Shown here piece after piece: positions 1-7,337 of a DNA stretch of 47,955 nt; position 1 is the stretch's first letter; each line of letters starts with the position of its first letter. The notes beneath the pieces were generated by a model, which worked only from the letters and a program-made list of their open reading frames with translations, did not search any database and was not told the DNA's origin. The position numbers and the translations under genes are program-made. Source of the stretch: a virus; IMG/VR virus record IMGVR_UViG_3300025711_000259, positions 1 to 47,955 of that record; one strand, written 5' to 3'.

Positions 1-1098
1 ATGGGCACGATCACATCACGCAAGCGCAAGGACAACTCGACGGCCTACACGGCGCAGATACGGATCAATCGGGACGGGCGCACAGTTTATCAGGAAAGCC
101 AAACCTTCGACCGAAAGCAGGTCGCCCAGGCTTGGATCAAACGGCGTGAGACTGAGCTGGCTGAACCTGGTGCGATTGAGCGCGCAAATCGTAAGGGTGT
201 GACGATTAGAAAGATGATCGAGCAGTACCTGGACGAGTACGAGAAGATCCGGCCGCTGGGCAAGACCAAGAACGCGACATTGAAGGCGATCAAGGATACC
301 TGGCTGGGCGACCTCGACGACTCGGCCCTGACCAGTCAAAAGCTAGTGGAGTTTGCACAGTGGCGGATGAGTAAAGAGGGCGGCGGTGTTCAGGCGCAGA
401 CGGTCGGTAATGATCTCTCGCACCTGGGCGCGGTGCTGTCCGTGGCGCGACCGGCCTGGGGCTACGAGGTAGATCCGCTGGCCATGCCCGACGCGCGCAA
501 GGTCTTGCGAAAGCTAGGTATGGTGAGCAAGAGCAAGGAGCGCAACCGTCGGCCGACACTGGATGAGTTGGACAGGTTGATGAGGCACTTTTTCGAAATG
601 CAGGTACGTCGACCTGAGTCGATCAACATGCCGAAGATGATTGCGTTTGCTCTCTTCTCGACGCGCCGCCAGGAGGAGATCACGCGGATACGCTGGGATG
701 ATCTCGACGAGTCCCGCCAGGCCGTCCTGGTGCGTGATATGAAGAACCCCGGACAGAAGATCGGCAACGACGTTTGGTGCCATCTGCCCGATGAGGCCTG
801 GGCGATCCTGCAGAGCATGCCAAGGAGAGAGCGGGAGATATTTCCGTACAACTCCAGATCGGTGTCGGCGTCGTTCACGCGGGCGTGTCCGCTGTTGGGT
901 ATTGAGGATCTGCACTTCCATGATCTAAGGCATGAAGGCGTGAGTCGCCTGTTCGAAATGGACTGGGATATTCCCAGGGTTTCGAGTGTTTCCGGGCATA
1001 GGGACTGGAACTCGTTGCGCCGATATACGCATTTAAGAGGACGGGGTGACACGTTCAAAGGATGGCCTTGGCTGAAGGCCTGCGTGAAACCTGATTGA
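1..1098 (+). CDS. int: Phage tyrosine integrase
   Basis: Site-specific tyrosine recombinase, expected to integrate and excise the prophage by cutting and rejoining att sites in the cytoplasm. The 365-aa length suits a phage integrase. The catalytic set is visible: R223 in an R-x-x-E-I context, H307-x-x-R310 in HDLR, H333 in SGH, and nucleophile Y342 in RRYTH. The N-terminal third (about 1-180) carries the arm-binding and SAM-like core-binding parts. The gene starts at the first base of the window, so the upstream promoter and the adjacent att site are not visible. It lies outside the leftward early operon and is followed closely by a small membrane protein gene. Confidence 0.95.
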   Translation: MGTITSRKRKDNSTAYTAQIRINRDGRTVYQESQTFDRKQVAQAWIKRRETELAEPGAIERANRKGVTIRKMIEQYLDEYEKIRPLGKTKNATLKAIKDTWLGDLDDSALTSQKLVEFAQWRMSKEGGGVQAQTVGNDLSHLGAVLSVARPAWGYEVDPLAMPDARKVLRKLGMVSKSKERNRRPTLDELDRLMRHFFEMQVRRPESINMPKMIAFALFSTRRQEEITRIRWDDLDESRQAVLVRDMKNPGQKIGNDVWCHLPDEAWAILQSMPRREREIFPYNSRSVSASFTRACPLLGIEDLHFHDLRHEGVSRLFEMDWDIPRVSSVSGHRDWNSLRRYTHLRGRGDTFKGWPWLKACVKPD

Positions 1099-1129
1099 TT
1101 TGATGGACTGTTTAATTGAAGGAAAAGGT

Positions 1130-1579
1130 ATGGCTGCTGATTTTGCTCCGAAACTTACAGACCTAAAGAACTTACAAGATTTGGCGAAGATCTTCGCTTT
1201 GCCAATGCTCGCAGTCGCTTACATACTGCAGACGGGGTTGGTGGTCTCGATGGAAGGCACTGTCTGGTTTGAGGTGGACTGGGACGGTAATGCAGCTGCT
1301 GCTTGGTTGATGGCGCTTTTTATCGTGGTTTTGAAAACACTGTGGAGCGCGTTCTTTGGAACTCTTGTGAATGGTTTGATATGGGTATTGCAAACTGAAT
1401 TTAACGAGCTTTTTTATCCTTTAACCGCAATGTGTTTATTCACAATAGGTTTGCTGGGGTTGTTTCCACCACAAGAGCTAGCGGCGAGGGTCATGTCTGT
1501 TAGCTCTTTCTGGTTCTATGCTTGTTTTGTATGGGGTTTTTACTTTATTGCAATGCAAAAACAATCATCAGGTGAATAA
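1130..1579 (+). CDS. Small integral membrane protein, unknown function
   Basis: Predicted 149-aa protein with about four hydrophobic segments (roughly residues 22-38, 57-85, 95-115 and 125-145), so probably an inner-membrane protein. I do not recognise a family. I chose ATG 1130 because an AAGGA ribosome site sits just upstream; TTG 1100 and ATG 1103 lack one. It is co-oriented with and close to the integrase, and ends at a symmetrical terminator shared with the convergent PrtN operon. AT content is higher than in the integrase, which suggests a late-acquired cargo gene. A superinfection-exclusion or stability role is possible but unproven. Confidence 0.65.
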   Translation: MAADFAPKLTDLKNLQDLAKIFALPMLAVAYILQTGLVVSMEGTVWFEVDWDGNAAAAWLMALFIVVLKTLWSAFFGTLVNGLIWVLQTEFNELFYPLTAMCLFTIGLLGLFPPQELAARVMSVSSFWFYACFVWGFYFIAMQKQSSGE

Positions 1580-1581
1580 CG

Positions 1582-1618
1582 AAAAAGTGGGGATGGCTCA
1601 AGGCTCTCCCCACTTTTT
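1582..1618. terminator. Bidirectional intrinsic terminator
   Basis: A perfect 12-bp inverted repeat, AAAAAGTGGGGA and TCCCCACTTTTT, with a 13-nt loop. T-runs on the 3' side of both strands let it stop transcription from the integrase/membrane gene (rightward) and from the PrtN operon (leftward). It lies exactly between the two convergent stop codons. Confidence 0.9.
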
Positions 1619-1622
1619 GAAG

Positions 1623-1895
1623 CTATGCCGCTTTCCTGCCCATTAATTGATTCTGTTCGCGAGCTGCCTTCTCTCGCTGTTTGTCAATGTAGTCAGCAAG
1701 ATCTTTGAGATGGATTCCAAGGGCTGCCTTTTGTGTGTCAGCACCTAAGCGAACGACTGGGATGTCTATCTCACCGTCGAGCCTTTTGCGTTTGAATTTC
1801 TCAACGGTCAGGTGCATGTAGTCTGCACAGACGCGATCTAATGGGATGACAGCTTGCCCGTCATACTGAGCCATAAGTAGGAATAAGGTATTCAT
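1623..1895 (-). CDS. prtN: PrtN-family pyocin-type transcriptional activator
   Basis: 90-aa protein of the pyocin activator PrtN family. Visible family features are the N-terminal MNTLFLLMAQYDG segment, the IPLDRVCADY motif, the basic helix around VEKFKRKRL, IPVVRLG, and the C-terminal HLKDLADYID helix. In P. aeruginosa, PrtN is repressed by PrtR and activates pyocin genes after DNA damage; here it is expected to activate prophage genes. ATG 1895 has a GGAGG site and overlaps the upstream stop by 4 bp (ATGA). It is the last gene of the leftward operon, which holds a second, more divergent PrtN-like gene (4006-4323). The DNA target is not identified. Confidence 0.85.
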   Translation of the reverse strand: MNTLFLLMAQYDGQAVIPLDRVCADYMHLTVEKFKRKRLDGEIDIPVVRLGADTQKAALGIHLKDLADYIDKQREKAAREQNQLMGRKAA

Positions 1896-2881
1896 GCTGC
1901 CTCCATTATTTGGTGTGGCGCCCATCCGCTTTCACAGAGCCCGTATGCGCTTGCGCAGTTGTTTTTATCCGTAGCGATCAACAGGTCGTACTGGATGCCG
2001 CCACGAGTGGTCTTCGACCATTCCACCGCCTGGCGAATACTCGCGATTTCCATCACTTCGATAGCCGTCATACCGGATATCGAGCCTTTTGGATGCTTGG
2101 CGTTCGAACCTGCAAAGAATGTCGCGGCGCCCTGCTTGCTGGCCTGTTGCACCAAGCGCTCCCAGCGTTCGATCCTGTCGATCGCCTCGGGGAAACGCAG
2201 CGCAATTTCCCGTAGTTCGTCCTTGCGGCAGTTGATACAGGGCATGCATCCCACCCGGCCCATGCCTTGGGAGTAGAGCGGGTTTGGCTTGATCCCCATG
2301 TACCGGTGCGCCTCGAACACGGCGGGGACGTCCCATTTCAAGATCGGTCGGTAGTTGAATAGGCCTCCACCAACTTCGTCGCACTCCGGCAGATAACGGC
2401 GGTTCAGCGATTCGCCTGCTCTCACGCCTTGCCAACTGAGAATCATGTCGCCCTGTTCCGTCAGGGGAATCACGACCTGCTCCAGCATGGGGTCGCGCTT
2501 CAGTTCCAGCGTGCAGAACTGGGCCCGGACGCTGGGGAAGCGCCCTTTCCAGAGGCACACGTCTAAGAACGGATTGCCGGTGGGTTGCAGAGTATCGAGG
2601 GCAGCCAATACCACCGACTCTTCGATGCCTTGCTCCCGCCACTTAGTCTCGATGAACCGTCGTTTCCCGGCGATCTGACTGGAAAAATCGGCTTTGACCC
2701 TGGTGATCGGTACGCCCGTCGCTTGCTCGAGGTATTCCAGGTACTGGAGTGTCTGTTCGTGTTCATTACCGGTGTCGGCGAAGACGGCCTGGAGGTTTTC
2801 TGTCTCTAGGGCTATTGCTACTAGTAGGGTTGCGGTGGAGTCCTTCCCTCCGCTGACGCTAACTATGTTGCGAGTACTCAT
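1892..2881 (-). CDS. PAPS-reductase-like PP-loop phage protein
   Basis: 329-aa protein of the phosphoadenosine-phosphosulfate reductase / adenine nucleotide alpha-hydrolase superfamily. The PP-loop SGGKDST is at residues 10-16, and a cysteine cluster GCMPCINCRK at 211-220 could bind metal or an Fe-S centre. Such proteins adenylate a substrate with ATP, and phage members are common, but their substrate is generally unknown. True assimilatory CysH enzymes differ in the C-terminal cysteine motif, so sulfate reduction is unlikely. A nucleic-acid modification role, by analogy with DndC or tRNA-thiolation PP-loop enzymes, is only inference. It overlaps both neighbours by ATGA junctions in the leftward operon. 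Confidence 0.8.
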   Translation of the reverse strand: MSTRNIVSVSGGKDSTATLLVAIALETENLQAVFADTGNEHEQTLQYLEYLEQATGVPITRVKADFSSQIAGKRRFIETKWREQGIEESVVLAALDTLQPTGNPFLDVCLWKGRFPSVRAQFCTLELKRDPMLEQVVIPLTEQGDMILSWQGVRAGESLNRRYLPECDEVGGGLFNYRPILKWDVPAVFEAHRYMGIKPNPLYSQGMGRVGCMPCINCRKDELREIALRFPEAIDRIERWERLVQQASKQGAATFFAGSNAKHPKGSISGMTAIEVMEIASIRQAVEWSKTTRGGIQYDLLIATDKNNCASAYGLCESGWAPHQIMEAA

Positions 2882-3531
2882 CGGGCGACTCCCATCTGGC
2901 CCTGCTTGTCCATGGTCAGGTGAGTGCCCCAGGCTTCTGGGTTCACTCGGTAAATGCGATGGGCAGAAACGCCTTGGATGTAACTGGTCGCCACCAATCG
3001 TCCACAGTGGCCACGCACCAACCCCCGCTGCTCCAGCACCACCAGAATCCAGCGGGCATGTTGCAAACCAATCCCAAAGCGGTGCATCAATGCTCTTGGG
3101 CCTGTGAAGGGGCGGGCAGCCACATGGCGGGTCACGGCTTGCACCAGCGAGTCGAATAGCTCGAGTCGGGGAATGTCATAAGTGGGTGAGGCGTGCCCAT
3201 ACCCCACAACAGGCTGCGCGGGCGGGCGATTCTGAGCGGTTAGCGTTGCATTGGGTGTGGCTGCCTCGCGCAGCTTTTCGTGGGGTATGGGCGCCTCGGT
3301 GGTGCTGCTGGTAGAAGCAATAATGCCTGCTGCTGCGCAGCAGAGGCTGTTTGTTTCTAGTGTGTCGACGCGGGATTCCTCTCGGAGTAAAGCGGTCGGG
3401 GATTGGGTGTTGTGCTGGTCCTTTTGCATGCCGCTTTCCTCCGAGGTTCGATTGCGCGTTGGTTCATCAGCCGCTGATGAGGCGTGAGCCGGGTTGCGGT
3501 GTGTGAGGGATTGGGAATAGGCCTGGCTCAT
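2878..3531 (-). CDS. Phage winged-helix-like DNA-binding protein
   Basis: 217-aa protein in two parts. Residues 1-115 are low-complexity, rich in Ser, Thr, Ala and Pro, and look disordered. Residues about 120-217 hold a predicted winged helix around FTGPRALMHRFGIG and VVLEQRGLVRG, resembling FtsK-gamma-type wHTH folds. It probably binds DNA, but the target and role are unknown. AGGAG lies 8 nt before ATG 3531, and the gene shares ATGA overlaps with both neighbours. An inverted repeat of 12-bp arms sits in the DNA for the disordered linker (3195-3292). Confidence 0.65.
   Translation of the reverse strand: MSQAYSQSLTHRNPAHASSAADEPTRNRTSEESGMQKDQHNTQSPTALLREESRVDTLETNSLCCAAAGIIASTSSTTEAPIPHEKLREAATPNATLTAQNRPPAQPVVGYGHASPTYDIPRLELFDSLVQAVTRHVAARPFTGPRALMHRFGIGLQHARWILVVLEQRGLVRGHCGRLVATSYIQGVSAHRIYRVNPEAWGTHLTMDKQGQMGVAR
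3195..3292. repeat. Inverted repeat inside a coding linker
   Basis: GCCCATACCCCA at 3195-3206 and its exact reverse complement TGGGGTATGGGC at 3281-3292. Flanking GAGGCG and GCCTC nearly extend the symmetry. The arms are 74 bp apart, within the low-complexity part of the winged-helix gene. Confidence 0.8.
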
Positions 3532-3947
3532 GCGGCGCTCTCCTGATCTGCCGGCTCCAGCAGTGCCGCGATGGCGAGCGCCTGGTCGCGCAGGACGCGG
3601 GTTTCACGTTCGAGTTTTTTGCCCGTGCGGAAGGCGGCGAAAGTCTCGGCGGCGATCCGGAGCTTGTCTGCGATGTCGATCAGCGTTTGGCGTTCGGGTT
3701 CGCCGAGTGCCAACGCTTCCTGGAGACGTTTGCTGAATTGCGCCAAGTGGGCGTGATCGGCCCTGATGAAGTCGAGCGAGGCCCTTAACTCGCGAATGGT
3801 CTTGGCGCTTTCGGCGCGCAGGACTTCGTCGCTTTCTTTCATGCCGGCGGACATGCCGTCGGTATGGCCCATGAAGTAGCCGGCCCAGACGAGTAGCCCG
3901 GCCAGGGTGATCAGGGCGATGAGTGCGCAGATCTGAATTGCGGTCAT
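3528..3947 (-). CDS. Membrane-anchored coiled-coil phage protein
   Basis: 139-aa protein with one N-terminal transmembrane helix (about residues 4-25) followed by a long charged helical region likely to form a coiled coil. I do not recognise a named family. ATG 3947 is preferred over ATG 3971 because AGGAG lies upstream of it. It ends in an ATGA overlap with the winged-helix gene, so translation is probably coupled. The topology suggests a cytoplasmic coiled coil anchored in the inner membrane, perhaps a regulator of host membrane or lysis events; this is inference only. Confidence 0.65.
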   Translation of the reverse strand: MTAIQICALIALITLAGLLVWAGYFMGHTDGMSAGMKESDEVLRAESAKTIRELRASLDFIRADHAHLAQFSKRLQEALALGEPERQTLIDIADKLRIAAETFAAFRTGKKLERETRVLRDQALAIAALLEPADQESAA

Positions 3948-4005
3948 GTGGTGTGCTCCTGGTGATGTCATTGGCTGGTGGTGGCAGCCGTTCGGTTTTT
4001 GGTCG

Positions 4006-4323
4006 TTACTCGTTGGTGTCGTCCTGTTGTCGCTGCATGTCTTCGTCGGCCTTGTAGGCGCGGATGTCGATCAGGGAGGCGACGTGGCGGATATGGGCGT
4101 ACTTCGGTGCCTTGCGGCTGGTGTCCAGCGTGGTGATGGGGAGCTGGATGCGGCCGCTGCTGATCTCGGCGACGAAGGATTGCTCGTTCAGGTTGCGGAA
4201 GTACTGCTCGCGCACTTTCTCCAGCGGGATCAGAACGTCGCCGAAGATGCGGTAGAGCAATTCGACGGTGGCTGACTCCGGTGCCGGGTGTAGGCGCAGC
4301 GGGTTTTGAGGTGTGTTACTCAT
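4006..4323 (-). CDS. Second PrtN-family activator-like protein
   Basis: 105-aa divergent member of the PrtN family. The family pattern is recognisable: ELLYRIFGD, then IPLEKVREQYF, a helix QSFVAEI, GRIQLPI, a KAP-x(3)-H segment, and a C-terminal hydrophobic helix ending in ID. It is probably a DNA-binding regulator in the same SOS-linked circuit as the PrtN gene at 1623-1895. Its ATG overlaps the stop of the small upstream gene by 8 bp (ATGAGTAA), so it is likely translationally coupled. Two diverged PrtN-type proteins in one operon could act on different promoters or as a pair. Function is inferred from family resemblance only. Confidence 0.7.
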   Translation of the reverse strand: MSNTPQNPLRLHPAPESATVELLYRIFGDVLIPLEKVREQYFRNLNEQSFVAEISSGRIQLPITTLDTSRKAPKYAHIRHVASLIDIRAYKADEDMQRQQDDTNE

Positions 4324-4495
4324 GGCTTTGTTGGGCCTCCTTGTGTTGTTTTCTGGCCGGGTGGTTCCAGGCGTTCAGGCAGTGCCGTTTGGTCAACTCG
4401 CGCAGATGTTCGGGCACTTCGAGGAGCGCGGCGTTGCGCTCCTCTCGTGTCCGCATGGCGATGATCTGGCGGGCGTATTCCCTAGGCCACGTCAC
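4316..4495 (-). CDS. Small phage protein with GTG start (59 aa)
   Basis: A short gene in the gap between the KilAC-like and PrtN-like genes. It starts at GTG 4495, 14 bp inside the end of the upstream gene, and its TAA at 4316-4318 overlaps the next ATG. The product begins VTWPREYARQII, continues with TREERNAALLEVPEHLREL, and ends in a basic helix. The compact helical, charged sequence and interlocked overlaps at both ends argue that it is real. I know of no function for it. Its place in an operon of regulators suggests a small DNA- or protein-binding factor. Confidence 0.7.
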   Translation of the reverse strand: MTWPREYARQIIAMRTREERNAALLEVPEHLRELTKRHCLNAWNHPARKQHKEAQQSHE

Positions 4496-4766
4496 GGTTG
4501 TCTGCCGGGATGGCAGGCAGGTCGATGCCCAACTGTTCGGCCAGCCAGCGGATGCCGGGTTGTTTCACCCGGGTCGACTGGCTGTACTGCATGCCGAGCT
4601 GGTCGTGGTACCACTGGCCGTCCTTGATGCGCAGGTAATCGCGGTCGCGGTTGGGGTAGGCCGGTAGGTTCCCCTCGTTCAGCAGGCCTTTTTCCCGCAT
4701 GCGAGCGATGAGCTTTGGCCGGGTGAGGCCGAGTTGGGTTGCAGCTTGAGCGAGGTTGCGTTCCAT
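4482..4766 (-). CDS. KilAC-type antirepressor domain protein
   Basis: 94-aa protein matching the C-terminal KilAC domain of phage antirepressors: an N-terminal helix LAQAATQLGLTRPKLIARMREKG-like, a YLRIKDGQWYHDQ strand region, and a closing helix GIRWLAEQLGI. In larger antirepressors this domain follows a BRO, Rha or ANT domain; here it stands alone. It may bind DNA or bind the phage repressor to help induction. AAGGGGG precedes ATG 4766. The gene follows the 196-aa gene by 9 bp, and its end overlaps the small GTG-started gene. Confidence 0.7.
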   Translation of the reverse strand: MERNLAQAATQLGLTRPKLIARMREKGLLNEGNLPAYPNRDRDYLRIKDGQWYHDQLGMQYSQSTRVKQPGIRWLAEQLGIDLPAIPADNRDVA

Positions 4767-4775
4767 CGCGCCCCC

Positions 4776-5366
4776 TTATGCCGCGTGCGCGGCTGGGGTG
4801 GCCGCTGCAGCGAGGTGGTTGATGGACTCGGTGACCTTGCCGTAGATCTCGACATCGGTGCCGTACGCGGTGAAGCAGCGGGTGTGCGGGCTTTTGTTGC
4901 CGATGCTCAGGATGGTGGTAACGCCTGAGCGCGATTGGGTGCGATGCAGCGCGACCTGAAGGGGATAGTCGAAGCCCATGTCGAGGCTCAGCACGCCGCC
5001 GGTGCGTACCAGCTCTAACACGCGTTGCTTGTCGGAGACCTCGAAGCGGCCGTATTCGCGGCTGGCATGCGGGCGGTGCATCAGGTCGCAGGTGTTGCTC
5101 GCGTCGAACGGACCGTTGGCAATCTCTTCGATAAAGTCGGCCAGCTTGAGGTGCGTTTTCTTGTCGTTCTGCAGGGTCAGCGTGTGGCGTTCGCTGCCCA
5201 GCTCGACGACGAAGGTACTCTCGGTCGTGCCTCGTTCGACCTTGAGACGGAACGCCAGGCATTCACGCTTGGGGGCTGTCCGGAGAACGTGGTTGAAGGT
5301 TTCGGTCAGGTTGACCTGGGCGTTGAGCAACTGCAGGGTGCGGTTGTCGATTTTGTACTTGATCAT
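4776..5366 (-). CDS. Conserved-type phage early protein, unknown function
   Basis: 196-aa protein without a motif I can name. The composition is that of a soluble mixed alpha/beta protein, with no membrane segment, and its tail is rich in Ala (AAAATPAAHAA). GGAGGG lies 8 nt before ATG 5366, and the start overlaps the stop of the first operon gene (ATGA). As the second gene of the repressor-controlled leftward operon it is likely expressed immediately on induction. Host-takeover or recombination roles are possible but cannot be supported from the sequence. Confidence 0.7.
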   Translation of the reverse strand: MIKYKIDNRTLQLLNAQVNLTETFNHVLRTAPKRECLAFRLKVERGTTESTFVVELGSERHTLTLQNDKKTHLKLADFIEEIANGPFDASNTCDLMHRPHASREYGRFEVSDKQRVLELVRTGGVLSLDMGFDYPLQVALHRTQSRSGVTTILSIGNKSPHTRCFTAYGTDVEIYGKVTESINHLAAAATPAAHAA

Positions 5367-5539
5367 GCTGCATGCCCTCCGCCGTTCGGGTCGAATGGGG
5401 TAGGGGCGGGACGTGCGAGCTGTTTCGGTCTGCTGGTCACAAACGAGCAGCCGCTATCGCGGGCTAAGCGGCGGATTTCGAAGATGCGGAAGGGATTAGC
5501 AGCGGCCGGGTGGACGTGCAGGGTTGCTGTGGTGTGCAT
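5363..5539 (-). CDS. First gene of leftward early operon, small phage protein
   Basis: 58-aa protein starting MHTTATLHVHPAAANPF, rich in Ala, Pro, His and Arg. ATG 5539 is chosen because a GAGG site lies upstream; a longer start at 5575 would run into the operator region. It ends with an ATGA overlap into the 196-aa gene. No family recognised. Being first behind the operator pair at 5578-5615, it marks the promoter end of the operon. Confidence 0.6.
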   Translation of the reverse strand: MHTTATLHVHPAAANPFRIFEIRRLARDSGCSFVTSRPKQLARPAPTPFDPNGGGHAA

Positions 5540-5577
5540 AGTTTTGCCTCGCTCTGTGGTGGAAGAGTGAAACAAAT

Positions 5578-5594
5578 ATCAATCACTGGTTGAT
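5578..5594. promoter_or_regulatory. Repressor operator-like site, leftward operon (1)
   Basis: ATCAAT-CACTG-GTTGAT matches the ATCAAC-N5-GTTGAT pattern seen around the repressor gene with a single mismatch. It sits 39 bp upstream of the first gene of the leftward operon. Its centre is 21 bp from the next site, about two helical turns. Confidence 0.65.
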
Positions 5595-5598
5595 GTAT

Positions 5599-5615
5599 GT
5601 CAACCGTTGGTTGTC
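5599..5615. promoter_or_regulatory. Repressor operator-like site, leftward operon (2)
   Basis: GTCAAC-CGTTG-GTTGTC keeps the TCAAC...GTTG core and the 17-bp dyad spacing of the other operators, with changed outer bases. It is the promoter-distal partner of the site at 5578-5594. Confidence 0.55.
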
Positions 5616-5616
5616 A

Positions 5617-5636
5617 TTTCGGTGATGTCACTGAAA
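5617..5636. promoter_or_regulatory. 20-bp palindrome beside the operator pair
   Basis: TTTCGGTGATGTCACTGAAA is a dyad with 8 of 10 base pairs matching (TTTC-x-GTGA-x2-TCAC-x-GAAA). Its half-site differs from the repressor operators, so it may bind a second regulator. It lies between the leftward operon and the rightward membrane-protein gene. Confidence 0.45.
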
Positions 5637-5701
5637 CATCAGACCAGTGGAGTAAATATGATAAATTGATTCCCAGTCGATCAAATCGAAATGATAAAAC
5701 C

Positions 5702-6598
5702 ATGATAAATATTGTTAGAAAAGTTAATCCGGTTGTCATGTATGTAGGTATAACGTTGTTTTTTTTGGTTTGGTTTATATGGCGTATTTTCTTTAAGTCA
5801 TTGTATGGTGTATTGGTCTTAGCAGTTCTTTGTTATATGTATTCCGAGAGTTTATTTGGAGTTGCTCCTTTGAGCTTTCAACAGTTGGTGATGCTTTTTG
5901 ATTCGCTACAGCCAGAGTTTAAAGTCGGGGTTGTTTCTTCGCTGATTACTGTGATTGGATTTATGTTCGCGTTTCATGTGGCTATAGAAAGTTGGCGCAG
6001 GCAAATGCGGGAGGAATTAAAGCTTAAAGCTGCAAACGAGATGCAGGGCTATTTTGAGCGAGTGGTATATTTTTCGAGTGTGCTTGGTGCCTATGCAGAA
6101 AACGTACGGTTGTTAAAAACGGCGTATGATAACAATTCAGTTCCGCACATGAAATTGCAAATAGAGATTCTTCAAGGGCAATCTATTGCTTTTTTGGAAG
6201 CTCGTAATGAAATGCAAAGGTTCTCATCTGATGTTTATAACTTACTTGCCAGACATGAGAATGTCCTGTCTCAAGCATTTGGATTGAAGAAAACCGCTAG
6301 CTTTGCCGTAAGTCAAATCCATAAAATCGCTCAGTCGATGTGGATCCTCCTGCCAGTGGTCGACACGTCTCATGAAGGGTGGATGGTTAGTTTTCTGGAG
6401 CAAGTCGATTTTGATGGATGCGAACAGTTGGCCTTGGCTACTGCGAAAGTTGATATGCATATTTCTGGCGCTGTGGCGGGGATAAATGGCTACATGTATG
6501 CCCGTATATGGGAGTTGTCCCCTGCGAAGATTTTTGAATGGTTAAGTTCGCCGAAAGGACATATATCGGCTTTGAAGGATTTTCAAAAAGAAGATTGA
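5702..6598 (+). CDS. AT-rich membrane protein in immunity region, likely moron
   Basis: 298-aa protein with two adjacent N-terminal hydrophobic segments (about 11-31 and 33-50), a third at about 79-97, then about 200 soluble residues rich in helix. No family recognised. ATG 5702 is the likeliest start, but no strong Shine-Dalgarno is visible, and ATG 5738 is an alternative. The gene is distinctly AT-rich compared with its neighbours and runs against the repressor, with only 7 bp between their stops. A single AT-rich gene with its own promoter beside a lysogeny repressor is a typical place for lysogenic-conversion or superinfection-exclusion genes; that role is inference. Confidence 0.7.
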   Translation: MINIVRKVNPVVMYVGITLFFLVWFIWRIFFKSLYGVLVLAVLCYMYSESLFGVAPLSFQQLVMLFDSLQPEFKVGVVSSLITVIGFMFAFHVAIESWRRQMREELKLKAANEMQGYFERVVYFSSVLGAYAENVRLLKTAYDNNSVPHMKLQIEILQGQSIAFLEARNEMQRFSSDVYNLLARHENVLSQAFGLKKTASFAVSQIHKIAQSMWILLPVVDTSHEGWMVSFLEQVDFDGCEQLALATAKVDMHISGAVAGINGYMYARIWELSPAKIFEWLSSPKGHISALKDFQKED

Positions 6599-6605
6599 TT
6601 GAGGG

Positions 6606-7337
6606 TCACTCAGGGATGAATGAGCCAACTACCTTACCGCAAATATGAGTCTCTTCTGAGATTTTGATAATTGGGTATTGCGGGTTTATTGGTCTGAGGT
6701 ATTGATTGCCGGCATCCTCAACAAGAATTTTGAAAGTTGCTTCGTTTGTTCGTGGCAATCTTGCTATCACCCTGTCACCAGTTTTTGTCTCAGCTTCGGG
6801 ATCTACAAAGATGATACAGCCGGTAGGGTAACTTCGGCCTGGTCCTGGGTTAGTCATGGAGTCGCCGAGAACTTTCAAAGCGTACCCTTGATCGCTAATA
6901 GGCACGGGGCAGGATAGCCACGAATCAGAATCATAGGATTCGAAATTTGAAACCGCCTCGCACCAAGCTCCCGCCTGTACCCAAGAAATCAAGGGTACCT
7001 TACCGAAACGATGGTTGATTTCGGTGACGTTGCTGCCATCTGCAACTTTCAATCGGTGAACATTGCTCTCCTCATCGCTTTTCTTTGGCAACACACCATA
7101 TTCCAACCATTCGCGACGAACCTTAAGCCAAGAGCAGAGGGCAGTCATGCTGTCAGCTTCTGCCATCGCCTCACCATTGAGCCATTTACTGATTGCCTGG
7201 GTCGTCTTTTCTACGCCTAAACTTTTCAGCTGTCGATGGATGTCTACACCCCGACCCCGGCTACGTACGCCGGCATCGTTGAGGGCTTCATGAAGGCGCT
7301 CGCTAAAGGCTGCGCGGAGAGAATTTTTATCAACCAT
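6606..7337 (-). CDS. prtR: PrtR/CI-type self-cleaving repressor
   Basis: 243-aa lysogeny repressor with an N-terminal helix-turn-helix (about residues 30-60) and a C-terminal LexA/S24 peptidase domain. Visible elements are an Ala122-Gly123 cleavage bond in WVQAGAW, nucleophile S160 in LGDSM, and general base K203 in ATFKIL. This matches repressors that cleave themselves with RecA filaments after DNA damage, as PrtR and lambda CI do. It is divergent from the Cro-like gene, and three operator-like dyads surround its start, one overlapping its ATG, which suggests autoregulation. PrtR is the best analogy because PrtN-type genes are present, but orthology is not established. Confidence 0.9.
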   Translation of the reverse strand: MVDKNSLRAAFSERLHEALNDAGVRSRGRGVDIHRQLKSLGVEKTTQAISKWLNGEAMAEADSMTALCSWLKVRREWLEYGVLPKKSDEESNVHRLKVADGSNVTEINHRFGKVPLISWVQAGAWCEAVSNFESYDSDSWLSCPVPISDQGYALKVLGDSMTNPGPGRSYPTGCIIFVDPEAETKTGDRVIARLPRTNEATFKILVEDAGNQYLRPINPQYPIIKISEETHICGKVVGSFIPE

